This document shows positions 1 to 8,038 of a stretch of DNA of 13,099 nucleotides, one piece after another. Origin of the DNA: Agrobacterium fabrum (GTDB lineage: Bacteria; Pseudomonadota; Alphaproteobacteria; Rhizobiales; Rhizobiaceae). Every line of letters starts with the position of its first letter. Within the stretch, counting starts at the first letter, position 1. The notes beneath the pieces are model-generated. The model was not told the DNA's origin. It saw only the letters and a program-made list of their open reading frames with translations, and ran no database searches. The stretch is from assembly GCA_003241215.1 (NCBI GenBank), contig QFOL01000089.1, forward strand, positions 1-13,099, read 5' to 3'. The position numbers and the translations under genes were made by a program.

Positions 1-1
1 G

Positions 2-1246
2 GCAACTCTGTTCGCCGGCTTGGTTGCCGGTTTCAGCACATTTGCATTCAACGCCGCGCAGGCGGTTGAAATCGAATATTGGCAATATGTCTTCGACACA
101 CGCGTAAAAGCCATGGATGAGCTGATCGCGCAGTTCCAGAAGGCCAATCCCGACATCACCGTCAAGCAGGTGACCTTTCCTTACGCCGATTACCAGACGC
201 GCGTGATTGCCGCCAACATGTCCGGCAAGGGCCCCGACGTGATGCAGCTGTTTTATGGCTGGCTCGACAAGTTCGCGGCCGGCGGCATCTTGCAGCCGCT
301 GCCGACCGACGCCTTTCCGCACGACAAGATCGAAAGCGAATTTTTCCCGATCGTCAGCGCCATGAAACGTGGCGACGATTATTACGGCCTGCCGACGGCG
401 GTGCGTTCGCTCGCCCTCTTCTACAACAAGAAGCTCTTCACCGAGGCGGGCCTCGATCCCGCCAATCCGCCGAAGACGCTCGATGAATTCGTCGCGGCAG
501 CCGAAAAGATCGCCAAGTATGACGCGGCAGGAAACCTCACCGTTGCCGGCTCAACGCTCGACATGGGCGGCCAGGACCACCAGTGGTGGCGTGAAGTCCT
601 GATTCGCCAATATGGCGGCGAGCCCTATACCGACAACGACCAGAAGGTCACCTATAACAGCGAGGCGGGCGTTCAGGCGCTGAAATTCTACACCAGCCTG
701 CAACTCGAAAAGAAGATCGGCCAGGCGGGTTTCATGGATGAGGGCCAGGCCGCCTTCCGCGCCGGCAAGGCCGGCATGACCATCGACGGCACCTTCCGGC
801 TGGGCTCGTTCCGCACCATCAAGGATTTCGAGTGGGGCGTGACCGAACTTCCCACCAATGACAAGAACATCCGCTCCAACTATGCCAGCTACTTCGCCAA
901 CGGCATCAGCGCCAAGACCACGGGCGAGGAGCTTGAGGCGTCGAAGAAGTTCCTCGCCTATATTTCCTCTCCGGAAGCCATGGCGATCTGGCTGAAGACG
1001 GTGGGCGAACTGCCGGCACGGCGCTCCGCGGCGCTGACCGAAGAAAACCTGAAGGACCCGATCTACGCGCCGTTCCTGAAGGGTCTGGAATATGCCCATA
1101 CGACACTGTTCATGGATGAGGCCGCCCAGCGGCAGAACGCCATCGACATGACCAACCGGGTCCTTCTCGAGGGCCAATCGGTCGAGGATTCCATCAAGCA
1201 GGCCGCCGAGGCCGAGCAGGAAATCATCGACGCGGCGAAACCGTAA
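2..1246 (+). CDS. Sugar-type ABC transporter periplasmic binding protein (SBP family 1), 5'-truncated by window edge
   Basis: This periplasmic protein captures the substrate for the import complex encoded just downstream. The reading frame is open from base 2 and enters the window inside a signal peptide: a hydrophobic stretch ends in FNAAQA, followed by a mature start near VEIEYW. A TTG at base 20 lies within this signal peptide and is not the real start, which is upstream of the window. The 414 visible residues cover almost all of a usual 410-440 residue protein. The mature region has the maltose-type family 1 pattern: EYWQ, then a helix leading to FQKANPDITV, the GKGPDVMQ segment, and an aromatic-rich C-terminal lobe (QDHQWWREVL). 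It ends 17 bases before the first permease, in the order usual for this transporter class. The ligand cannot be told from sequence; family 1 proteins bind oligosaccharides, polyols, glycerol phosphates and sugar conjugates. Family assignment is firm, substrate unknown. Confidence 0.93.
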   Translation, partial: ATLFAGLVAGFSTFAFNAAQAVEIEYWQYVFDTRVKAMDELIAQFQKANPDITVKQVTFPYADYQTRVIAANMSGKGPDVMQLFYGWLDKFAAGGILQPLPTDAFPHDKIESEFFPIVSAMKRGDDYYGLPTAVRSLALFYNKKLFTEAGLDPANPPKTLDEFVAAAEKIAKYDAAGNLTVAGSTLDMGGQDHQWWREVLIRQYGGEPYTDNDQKVTYNSEAGVQALKFYTSLQLEKKIGQAGFMDEGQAAFRAGKAGMTIDGTFRLGSFRTIKDFEWGVTELPTNDKNIRSNYASYFANGISAKTTGEELEASKKFLAYISSPEAMAIWLKTVGELPARRSAALTEENLKDPIYAPFLKGLEYAHTTLFMDEAAQRQNAIDMTNRVLLEGQSVEDSIKQAAEAEQEIIDAAKP

Positions 1247-1263
1247 GAACCGCAGGTCCAACC

Positions 1264-2205
1264 ATGACAGCGATCGATCAACAGGGGGCGGCATCCGGCC
1301 GCCCCGGCGGCTCCCTTGGAGATCGCCTTTCCATGCGCACCAAACGGCTTTTGTGGATCTGGAGCTTTCTGGCGATCCCGATCCTATTCTACAGCGTCAT
1401 CCGTTTTTACCCGACGCTGCAGGCCTTCTGGCTGTCCTTCACCAACTGGGACCTGCTCAGGCCGGCGAAGTTCATCGGCGTCGCCAATTACGTGAAGCTG
1501 TTCAAGGACCCGCAATTCTGGAAGGTGTTCCGGAACACCTTCGCCTATCTCATCGTCGGCACGCCGATCAGCCTCGTACTGGCCTTCGTCATCGCCTTTT
1601 ATCTCGACCGGGTACGCATCCTGCACGGTTTCATCCGCGCGCTCTATTTCCTGCCCTACCTGACCACGGCGGCCGCCATGGCCTGGGTCTGGCGCTGGTT
1701 CTACCAGCCGCCGCCCATCGGCATCATCAACGATGTCTTCGCCCTTCTCGGCATTCCGCAGCAGCCCTTCATCCGCTCCACCGATCAGGCGCTTTATTCG
1801 ATCATGGTGACGGCCATCTGGGCGGGTCTCGGTTTCCAGATCATCATCTTCATGGCGGGCCTGCGCGCCATCCCGACGACCTTTTACGAGGCCGCCCGCA
1901 TCGACGGGCTGGGTGAATGGGCGATCCTGCGCAAGATCACGCTACCGCTCCTGAAACCCACCACGGTTTTCCTCGTGGTCTTCTCGTCCATCGGCTTCCT
2001 GCGCATTTTCGACCAGGTCTACAACATGACCACCAATGATCCGGGCGGCCCGCTCGGCTCGACGAAACCGCTGGTGCTGATGATCTACCAGACCGCATTC
2101 AACTCCTACGCCATGGGTTACGCCGCGGCACAGACGGTCGTCCTCTTCACCATTCTACTCTTCGTATCGCTGATCCAGCTCTGGGTCCTGAGGGAAAAGA
2201 AATGA
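1264..2205 (+). CDS. ABC transporter inner-membrane permease, MalF/UgpA type
   Basis: This is one of two integral membrane subunits that form the import channel. The 313-residue protein has a basic, disordered N-terminus (about residues 1-25) and then about six hydrophobic segments, starting with the one around LLWIWSFLAIPILF. The EAA loop, which docks on the ATPase, is visible at about residues 208-228 (YEAARIDGLGEWAILRKITL). The motif WAGLGFQIIIFMAGLRAIP just before it is typical of the MalF/UgpA branch. The ATG at 1264 gives a usual length; the Shine-Dalgarno upstream is weak (GCAGGT). An in-frame ATG at 1333 (residue 24, MRTKRLL) is a possible alternative that removes only the disordered tail. 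The stop overlaps the next permease start in ATGA, which implies translational coupling. Function is firm, substrate unknown. Confidence 0.94.
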   Translation: MTAIDQQGAASGRPGGSLGDRLSMRTKRLLWIWSFLAIPILFYSVIRFYPTLQAFWLSFTNWDLLRPAKFIGVANYVKLFKDPQFWKVFRNTFAYLIVGTPISLVLAFVIAFYLDRVRILHGFIRALYFLPYLTTAAAMAWVWRWFYQPPPIGIINDVFALLGIPQQPFIRSTDQALYSIMVTAIWAGLGFQIIIFMAGLRAIPTTFYEAARIDGLGEWAILRKITLPLLKPTTVFLVVFSSIGFLRIFDQVYNMTTNDPGGPLGSTKPLVLMIYQTAFNSYAMGYAAAQTVVLFTILLFVSLIQLWVLREKK

Positions 2206-3044
2206 GCGAAGCGCCGCCACTCTCCCACGCCCGCATCCGCCCCGGCCGCATCATCGCCTGGACAATATTGTTCATCGGCGGTCTGATCATGGTCTCGCCG
2301 CTGCTCTTCATGTTCTCGACCTCGTTCAAGACGGCGGATCAGGTCTATGACCTCAGGCTCATTCCGGCCGCTCCGACAATTGCGAACTACATCACCGTCA
2401 TGGCCGACGGCCGCTTCCTGCGCTGGTTCTTCAACTCGATGCTGGTTGCGGTCATCGTCACCGTTTCCAACTGCTTCTTCGACAGCCTTGTCGGTTACAC
2501 GCTGGCGAAATTCGAGTTTCGTGGCAGATACTTCATCTTCCTCGCGATCCTCTCGACGCTGATGATACCGACAGAAATGCTCGTCATTCCCTGGTATCTG
2601 ATGTCCAGCCAGCTGGGCTGGCTCGACAGCTACTGGGGCATCATGTTCCCCGGCATGATGACGGCCTTTGGCACCTTCCTGATGAAGCAGTTCTTCGAAA
2701 CGGTTCCGAACGACTTCATCGAGGCCGCACGTGTCGACGGGCTCAACGAGTTCCAGATCTGGTGGAAAGTCGCCCTGCCACTGGTGACGCCGGCGCTCTC
2801 CGCACTCGCGATATTCACCTTCCTCGGCAACTGGACGGCATTCTTCTGGCCTCTGATCGTCACGACAAGCAAGGAGCTTTACACGCTGCCGGTCGGTCTT
2901 TCGAGCTTTGCGGTGGAACAGCAGATCCAGTGGGAAATGATCATGACCGGCGCCGCCATCGCGACCATCCCCACCCTCATCGTCTTCATCGTCCTGCAAC
3001 GCTACATCGTGCGCGGTGTGATGCTGGCGGGCCTGAAAGGATAA
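2202..3044 (+). CDS. ABC transporter inner-membrane permease, MalG/UgpE type
   Basis: This is the second channel subunit, pairing with the permease just upstream. The 280-residue protein has a short N-terminus and a first membrane segment around residues 18-38. The conserved MalG-type segment SFKTADQVYD follows, and the EAA loop lies at about residues 173-193 (IEAARVDGLNEFQIWWKVAL). The C-terminus ends in GVMLAGLKG, like the usual MalG-branch tail. Its ATG overlaps the stop of the previous gene by four bases, and its stop is four bases before the lyase start. The lyase Shine-Dalgarno lies within this gene's last codons, so the two are expected to be translationally coupled. Function is firm, substrate unknown. 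Confidence 0.94.
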   Translation: MSEAPPLSHARIRPGRIIAWTILFIGGLIMVSPLLFMFSTSFKTADQVYDLRLIPAAPTIANYITVMADGRFLRWFFNSMLVAVIVTVSNCFFDSLVGYTLAKFEFRGRYFIFLAILSTLMIPTEMLVIPWYLMSSQLGWLDSYWGIMFPGMMTAFGTFLMKQFFETVPNDFIEAARVDGLNEFQIWWKVALPLVTPALSALAIFTFLGNWTAFFWPLIVTTSKELYTLPVGLSSFAVEQQIQWEMIMTGAAIATIPTLIVFIVLQRYIVRGVMLAGLKG

Positions 3045-3048
3045 TATC

Positions 3049-4563
3049 ATGGCCGATATCAACCCGCGCCAGTCCGATACCAGCAAGTTTCCCGACCCCG
3101 TCTACAAGGAAACCGTACTGCGCCCGCTATTCGACGGCGCCAAGAACCACCATGTCGACGGGTTCCGCCGCATAGACCGCGCCCATCTCGTCATGCTCTT
3201 CGAAACCGGAATTCTCGATGCGGAAACGGCAGCGAAAATCGCCGGCGCGCTTGAGGATATCGACAGGACCATCGAGCCATCGGAGCTTGTTTATACCGGC
3301 GAGGTCGAGGATTTCTTCTTCCTGATCGAGAAGGAACTGAAAGCCCGTATCGGCGTCGATGTCGCCGGCCGCCTGCACACGGCCCGTTCGCGCAACGATA
3401 TCGACCACACGCTGTTCAAGATCGGCCTCAAGGGCAAGATCGATACGCTTACCGCCAAGGCTCGCGTTCTGCTGAAAGCCCTGATCGATGCCGCCGAGCG
3501 CAATCAATCCACCCTGATAGTGGCCTATACGCATGGGCAGCCGGCCCAGCCCACCACCTTCGGCCATTACCTCTCCGCCGCCATCGAAGTGCTGATCCGG
3601 GATATCGACCGCTTCGCCGAGGCCCGCCGTATCGTCGATCTTTCGCCGATGGGTGCTGCCGCCATCACCACCTCGGGCTTTCCCATCGACCGGGCGCGTG
3701 TTGCCGAATTGCTGGGCTTTGCCGCACCCTTAGGCAATTCCTATTCCTGCATCGCGGCGGTCGACTATACGACGGCCACCTATGGCGCCATCGAGCTGAT
3801 GTTCCTGCATCTCGGAAGGCTCATTCAGGACTTCCAGTTCTGGACGAGCTTTGAGGTCGGCCAGATCTACGTGCCGAATTCGCTGGTGCAGATTTCCTCG
3901 ATCATGCCGCAGAAGCGCAACCCGGTGCCGATCGAACATCTGCGCCACCTCGCCAGCCAGACATTCGGCCGGGCGCGGACCGTGCTTGACGTGATGCACA
4001 ACACGCCCTTCACCGACATGAATGACAGCGAGGGCGAGACGCAGGGCATGGGTTACGAGGCCTTCACTTCTGCCGGCCGGGTTCTCGATCTGCTCGCCAG
4101 CCTCGTCGGCCAGATCAGCATCGATCCGGAAAGGGTCGATCAGAATATTCGCCGATCCTGCATCACCATCACGGAACTGGCGGATTCGCTTGTCCGCATC
4201 GAGAATCTGTCGTTCCGGCAGGCGCATGAGATTGCCGCGAGCGTCGCCAGGAGCGTCGTCGCGCTGAAGGGCGATCTGCCGAATGACGGTTACCAGCCGT
4301 TCCTGAAGGCATTCAGCGAACTGGCGGGACGCGAGACCGGCATCGACGAGGAAAAGTTCAGGCAGATCGTCTCGCCGGAGCACTTCGTCGCCGTGCGCAG
4401 CCGCTTCGGCGGGCCTGCCCCCGAACCGATGCGGGAAGCAATCACGGCCTATCGCGACAAGCTCGCGGCCTTTACGGCGGTAGCGCAACGATCCGCCGAT
4501 CATGAAGCGGCGAAAGCCGCTGAACTGACCGAGAAATTCACTGCCCTGACGGGAGCGCGATAA
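3049..4563 (+). CDS. Argininosuccinate lyase-like C-N lyase (fumarase/aspartase superfamily), probably not biosynthetic ArgH
   Basis: Superfamily members cleave a C-N or C-O bond and release fumarate, usually as cytoplasmic tetramers whose active sites use three subunits. The 504 residues show all three conserved regions: HTARSRND at 110-117, THGQPAQPTTF at 161-171, and the mobile-loop signature SSIMPQKRNP at 283-292, which holds the likely catalytic Ser283 and Lys289/Asn291. Two findings argue against true argininosuccinate lyase. The N-terminal WGGRF and the following Ser/Asp positions are missing. Using duck delta-crystallin numbering from memory, which aligns without gaps over the core, Arg238 is Val, Tyr323 is Asp and Gln328 is Glu. 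Known relatives with other substrates include EDDS lyase and iminodisuccinate lyase. The start at 3049 has AAAGGA seven bases upstream. It sits between permease and ATPase genes and overlaps the latter by one base, so it probably acts on the imported compound. Family is firm; substrate is unknown. Confidence 0.9.
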   Translation: MADINPRQSDTSKFPDPVYKETVLRPLFDGAKNHHVDGFRRIDRAHLVMLFETGILDAETAAKIAGALEDIDRTIEPSELVYTGEVEDFFFLIEKELKARIGVDVAGRLHTARSRNDIDHTLFKIGLKGKIDTLTAKARVLLKALIDAAERNQSTLIVAYTHGQPAQPTTFGHYLSAAIEVLIRDIDRFAEARRIVDLSPMGAAAITTSGFPIDRARVAELLGFAAPLGNSYSCIAAVDYTTATYGAIELMFLHLGRLIQDFQFWTSFEVGQIYVPNSLVQISSIMPQKRNPVPIEHLRHLASQTFGRARTVLDVMHNTPFTDMNDSEGETQGMGYEAFTSAGRVLDLLASLVGQISIDPERVDQNIRRSCITITELADSLVRIENLSFRQAHEIAASVARSVVALKGDLPNDGYQPFLKAFSELAGRETGIDEEKFRQIVSPEHFVAVRSRFGGPAPEPMREAITAYRDKLAAFTAVAQRSADHEAAKAAELTEKFTALTGAR

Positions 4564-5603
4564 TGGCGACAATCGAACTCAATCAACTCGTGAAGCGCTA
4601 CGGCAAGGTCGAGGCGGTGAAAGGCATAGACCTTGCCATCGAAGACGGCGAATTTGTCGTTTTTGTCGGCCCTTCCGGCTGCGGAAAATCCACCACGCTG
4701 CGCATGATCGCCGGGCTGGAGGAGATTTCCGACGGAACGTTGAAGATCGGCGGCAACGTCGTCAACGAGAAGGAACCGAAACAGCGCAATATCGCCATGG
4801 TCTTCCAGAACTATGCGATCTACCCGCATATGACGGTTCGCCAGAATATCGGCTTCGGGCTTTACACCTCGAAACTCGACCGCGAGGAAAAGAACCGGCG
4901 CATCGAAGAGGCCGGCCGGGTGCTGGGGCTGGAAGCCCTGCTCGACCGCCGTCCCGCGGCCTTGTCGGGCGGCCAGCGGCAGCGCGTCGCCATCGGCCGC
5001 GCCATGGTGCGCGATCCCGCCGCCTTTCTGTTCGATGAGCCGCTATCCAATCTCGACGCACAATTGAGATCGCAGATGCGCATTGAAATCAAGCGCTTGC
5101 ACCAACGTCTTAAGACAACGACGGTTTACGTCACCCATGACCAGGTGGAAGCCATGACCATGGCGGACCGGATCGTGGTGATGAAGGATGGCCACATTCT
5201 GCAGGTTGGCACGCCGACGGAACTCTACGAAACGCCTGTCGATATTTTCACCGCCCGCTTCATCGGCAGCCCCTCGATGAACTTGCTGCGCGGGACCAGA
5301 ACAACCAGCAGCGTCACGCCTGCCGCCGCGGGTGAGCTTCTGATCGGCGTCCGGCCGCATGATCTGCTGGTTGGCGAGACCCGAGCCGCTCAAGGAACAT
5401 TTGCGCTTGAGGGAACCGTAACGGCCGTCGAGCCGCTCGGGCCGGAGACGCTTGTGCACCTCGATACCGACACCACCTCGGTCATCGCCACGGCGAGAGG
5501 AAAATCCATTCCGGCTGTCGGCAGCCGGTTGCAATGCCTGGCGGAGCCAGGCGCGCTTTATCTTTTCGACGCGAAGACGGAAAAGCTTTTGGGCCGCGCA
5601 TGA
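4563..5603 (+). CDS. ABC transporter ATP-binding protein, UgpC/MsmX/MalK type
   Basis: This cytoplasmic ATPase powers the importer formed by the two upstream permeases. The 346-residue protein has Walker A (GPSGCGKST, about 36-44), Q-loop Gln82, signature LSGGQRQRVA (134-143), Walker B AAFLFDEP with catalytic Glu159, D-loop SNLDA, and switch His192 in VYVTHD. The region after about residue 235 (FIGSPSMNLLRG, then a TOBE-like segment with IGVRPHDL) marks the MalK/UgpC group that serves sugar-type importers. It is complete and canonical. The ATG shares one base with the lyase stop (TAATG), and the stop overlaps the kinase start in ATGA. The lyase gene separates the ATPase from its permeases. 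MsmX/UgpC-type ATPases can serve several transporters, but its position suggests this one is dedicated to this system. Confidence 0.95.
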   Translation: MATIELNQLVKRYGKVEAVKGIDLAIEDGEFVVFVGPSGCGKSTTLRMIAGLEEISDGTLKIGGNVVNEKEPKQRNIAMVFQNYAIYPHMTVRQNIGFGLYTSKLDREEKNRRIEEAGRVLGLEALLDRRPAALSGGQRQRVAIGRAMVRDPAAFLFDEPLSNLDAQLRSQMRIEIKRLHQRLKTTTVYVTHDQVEAMTMADRIVVMKDGHILQVGTPTELYETPVDIFTARFIGSPSMNLLRGTRTTSSVTPAAAGELLIGVRPHDLLVGETRAAQGTFALEGTVTAVEPLGPETLVHLDTDTTSVIATARGKSIPAVGSRLQCLAEPGALYLFDAKTEKLLGRA

Positions 5604-6493
5604 TGACAACAGAAAAAACTGCCGTCATCAGCATCGGCCGGATCTATTGCGACATCATCTTTACCGGGCTCGATGAATTGCCCGTGCTCGGCCGGGAACT
5701 GTTTGCCGGTGACATGGAAATCGCCGCCGGCGGCGGAGCCTTCATCGCCGCCGCGCATTTCGCCCATATCGGCCGTCCGGTCGCGCTGCTCGCAAGGCTT
5801 GGAACCGATATGCTGTCGCGCGACATTGGTGAAAAGATGCGGCAGAGCGGCGTCGACCTGCAATTTCTTGAACATTCGGCCGATGCCGGGCCGCAGGTAA
5901 CGGTCGCGACGGTGGTTGGACATGACCGTGCGTTCTTGACGCGACGCGCCGGTTCCGTGCGCCCCTCGACCCTTGATGCCGCTTTCGCGTGGAACAGCGC
6001 GGGGCACCTGCACATCGCCGAATTCGCGACTCTTCACGAAATTCCCGATCTCGTCTCCCGCGCCAAGGCGAGCGGATTATCCGTCTCGCTCGATCCGAGC
6101 TGGGATGCATCGCTGATCTACGACAGGGGGCTGCTCAAGGCCTGCGCGGGCGTCGACGTGTTCCTGCCCAATCTCGAGGAAGCCGAAGCGATTACGGGTT
6201 TCACAGAGCCGGAAGCCGCCATCGGGGCGCTGGCGAAGGCCTTTCCCGTCGTGGCCCTCAAGGGCGGTGCGCAGGGCGCCTGGGTATCCTCTACGGGCGG
6301 GCTTCACCATATGGCGGCGCAAAAGGTCCCGGTCATCGATACCACCGGCGCCGGCGACGCTTTTAATGCCGGCTTTCTCGACGCATGGCTTCGGCGGCAG
6401 GACGACCGGCAATGCCTCAAAGCGGGCGTCGCGGCGGGCAGTCTCGCCGTGCAGGCGGCGGGCGGCGCACCGAGGGCGACCGCCGCCGCGTGA
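5600..6493 (+). CDS. PfkB-family (ribokinase-like) sugar or nucleoside kinase
   Basis: PfkB-family enzymes transfer the ATP phosphate to a hydroxymethyl group of a sugar, nucleoside or related alcohol. The 297-residue length is normal. The N-terminal glycine-rich segment AAGGGAF is at about 42-48, DPSWD at about 165-169, PNLEEAEAITG at 190-200, and the C-terminal signature DTTGAGDAFNAGF at 247-259 with catalytic base Asp253. The reading frame stays open upstream into the ATPase gene, but ATG at 5600 (or the next codon, 5603) is the sensible start: it overlaps the ATPase stop in ATGA and puts the first beta strand (TAVISIGR) where the family has it. It is the last gene of the operon, so it probably phosphorylates a product of the imported compound. 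The exact substrate cannot be assigned; the family includes ribokinase, fructokinase, adenosine kinase and fructoselysine kinase. Confidence 0.92.
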   Translation: MMTTEKTAVISIGRIYCDIIFTGLDELPVLGRELFAGDMEIAAGGGAFIAAAHFAHIGRPVALLARLGTDMLSRDIGEKMRQSGVDLQFLEHSADAGPQVTVATVVGHDRAFLTRRAGSVRPSTLDAAFAWNSAGHLHIAEFATLHEIPDLVSRAKASGLSVSLDPSWDASLIYDRGLLKACAGVDVFLPNLEEAEAITGFTEPEAAIGALAKAFPVVALKGGAQGAWVSSTGGLHHMAAQKVPVIDTTGAGDAFNAGFLDAWLRRQDDRQCLKAGVAAGSLAVQAAGGAPRATAAA

Positions 6494-6512
6494 CGCGGCC
6501 CGCCCGCGTCAC
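6490..6512. terminator. Inverted repeat shared by two convergent genes, candidate bidirectional terminator
   Basis: A perfect 9-bp inverted repeat (GTGACGCGG at 6490-6498, CCGCGTCAC at 6504-6512) with a 5-base loop lies between the kinase and choline sulfatase genes, which point at each other. It contains the TGA of the kinase in one arm and the TGA of betC in the other. The stem is GC-rich, but no T tract follows on either strand, so a classic intrinsic terminator is not shown. It may slow polymerase or protect 3' ends. The repeat itself is certain; the function is inferred. Confidence 0.45.
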
Positions 6513-8023
6513 TCCCCGCGCGGATAACGCTGGTTTTCCTCCAGTACGTTAAGGTCCATATGGTTGCGCATGTAGCGTTCCGAGGCTTTCTGCAGCGGCT
6601 GATAATCCCACGGATAATAGGCGCCGTTACGCAACGCCTTGTAGACCACCCAGCGCCGCGCCTGGCTTTCCCGCACGGCGGCATCGAAGGCGGGGAGCTG
6701 CCAGCGCCGGCCGATTTCCGCCGAAAGCGATGAAAGCACGGCGCTGAAAGCGGGATCGCCGGCAAGGTTGCGGCGCTCTTCGGGATCAGCCTCTATATCG
6801 TAAAGCAGCGGCGGATCGGCCTCGCAGACCGACAGCTTGTAGCGGCCGTCCCTGATGGCGACGAGCGGTGCGATGGAGCCTTCGGCGGCATATTCCATCG
6901 GCACCGGTCCGCGCCCGCCGGTTCCCATTGCCAGCGCCGCCAGATCCTCGCCATCCGTCCAGCGCTTGAGCGAGGTGATATCGAGCCCGGCCAGCCCGCA
7001 CAGCGTCGGTGTGACATCGAGCGTCGAGACCGGCGTGTCGATCCGGGCCGGCTGCCAGCCCGGCGCGGCGATCATCAGCGGCACACGGGCGGAGCCTTCG
7101 AAGAAACACATCTTGAACCACAGCCCACGCTCGCCCAGCATGTCGCCATGGTCGGACAGGAAGAGAATGATGGTATCTTCCTCCATCCGCGTCGCCTTCA
7201 GGACGTCGAGGATTTCACCGACCTTTTCGTCGATATAGGAGATATTGGCGAAATAACCCCGACGTGCCCGACGTATCTGCTCGTCTGTGATCTCGAACGC
7301 CTGATGATCGCAGGCTTCCAGCAGCCGTTTCGAATGCGGGTCCTGCTGATCAAAGGCAATCGCTTCCGACTGCGGATCGAGCGCCGGGCAGTCTTCATAG
7401 AGATCCCAGAATTTCCGCCGCGCCACATAGGGATCGTGCGGATGGGTGAAGCTGACCGTCAGGCACCACGGCCGATCATCGAGGCGGCGCGACAGATCGT
7501 AAAGCTTGCGGGTGGCGTGATAGGCCACCTCATCGTCATATTCCATCTGGTTGGTGATTTCGGCCACCCCTGCGCCGGTCACCGAACCGAGATTGTGATA
7601 CCACCAGTCAATGCGCTCGCCGGGCTTGGTATAATCAGGCGTCCAGCCGAAATCGGCGGGATAGATATCCGTCGTCAGGCGCTCCTCTAAGCCATGCAGC
7701 TGATCCGGCCCGACGAAATGCATCTTTCCCGAAAGACCGGTGTAATAACCCGCCGCCCGCAGATGATGGGCATAGGTCGGAATGTCGGAAGCAAATTCGG
7801 CGGCATTGTCGTAAACCCGGGTGCGGCTCGGCAATTGCCCCGACATGAAGGAGGCGCGGGCCGGTGCGCAGAGCGGGCTTGCCGTATAGGTGTTGGCGAA
7901 GCGGACAGACCGCTTCGCCAAGGCTTTGAGATAGGGTGCGTGGAGAAAATCGGCCGGGCCATCGGGAAAAAACGTCCCGTTAAACTGGTCGGCCATCAGG
8001 ATCAGAATATTGGGACGCGGCAT
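6509..8023 (-). CDS. betC: Choline-sulfatase (choline-O-sulfate to choline plus sulfate)
   Basis: BetC hydrolyses choline-O-sulfate in the cytoplasm, giving choline for glycine betaine synthesis or carbon/nitrogen use, plus sulfate. The 504-residue protein starts with PRPNILILMADQ, where Asp12 is a metal ligand. It has the sulfatase signature SPLCAPARASFMSG, with Cys52 as the residue converted to formylglycine and Arg56. Other expected active-site positions are KMH (100-102), THPHDP (193-198), SDHGD (290-294) and Lys304. The C-terminal tail with YMRNHMDL is typical of choline sulfatases, as I recall, rather than of arylsulfatases in general. The ATG at 8023 is preferred over the GTG at 8029 because GGAAA sits six bases before the ATG and directly against the GTG. 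It follows choX by about 15 bases, probably on one transcript. Assignment is strong by motif and by neighbours. Confidence 0.93.
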   Translation of the reverse strand: MPRPNILILMADQFNGTFFPDGPADFLHAPYLKALAKRSVRFANTYTASPLCAPARASFMSGQLPSRTRVYDNAAEFASDIPTYAHHLRAAGYYTGLSGKMHFVGPDQLHGLEERLTTDIYPADFGWTPDYTKPGERIDWWYHNLGSVTGAGVAEITNQMEYDDEVAYHATRKLYDLSRRLDDRPWCLTVSFTHPHDPYVARRKFWDLYEDCPALDPQSEAIAFDQQDPHSKRLLEACDHQAFEITDEQIRRARRGYFANISYIDEKVGEILDVLKATRMEEDTIILFLSDHGDMLGERGLWFKMCFFEGSARVPLMIAAPGWQPARIDTPVSTLDVTPTLCGLAGLDITSLKRWTDGEDLAALAMGTGGRGPVPMEYAAEGSIAPLVAIRDGRYKLSVCEADPPLLYDIEADPEERRNLAGDPAFSAVLSSLSAEIGRRWQLPAFDAAVRESQARRWVVYKALRNGAYYPWDYQPLQKASERYMRNHMDLNVLEENQRYPRGE

Positions 8024-8029
8024 TTCCAC

Positions 8030-8034
8030 TTTCC
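8030..8034 (-). promoter_or_regulatory. Ribosome binding site that decides the betC start
   Basis: On the - strand this reads GGAAA. It lies six bases before the ATG at 8023 but directly against the in-frame GTG at 8029, so the ATG is the better start. It falls in the short gap after the choX stop codon. Confidence 0.5.
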
Positions 8035-8038
8035 GATT

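Noticed and set aside
2118..3086. A 322-codon open frame on the - strand opposite the second permease
   Set aside because: The translation is full of Glu, Asp, Arg and His runs typical of the reverse frame of a membrane protein. The + strand gene is certain.
3049..4563. Naming the lyase argH (arginine biosynthesis)
   Set aside because: The catalytic core fits but the substrate-specific positions and the operon context do not.
5534..5599. Earlier start for the PfkB kinase inside the ATPase gene
   Set aside because: It adds 22 residues before the family's first beta strand. The ATG at 5600 in the ATGA overlap fits the rest of the operon.
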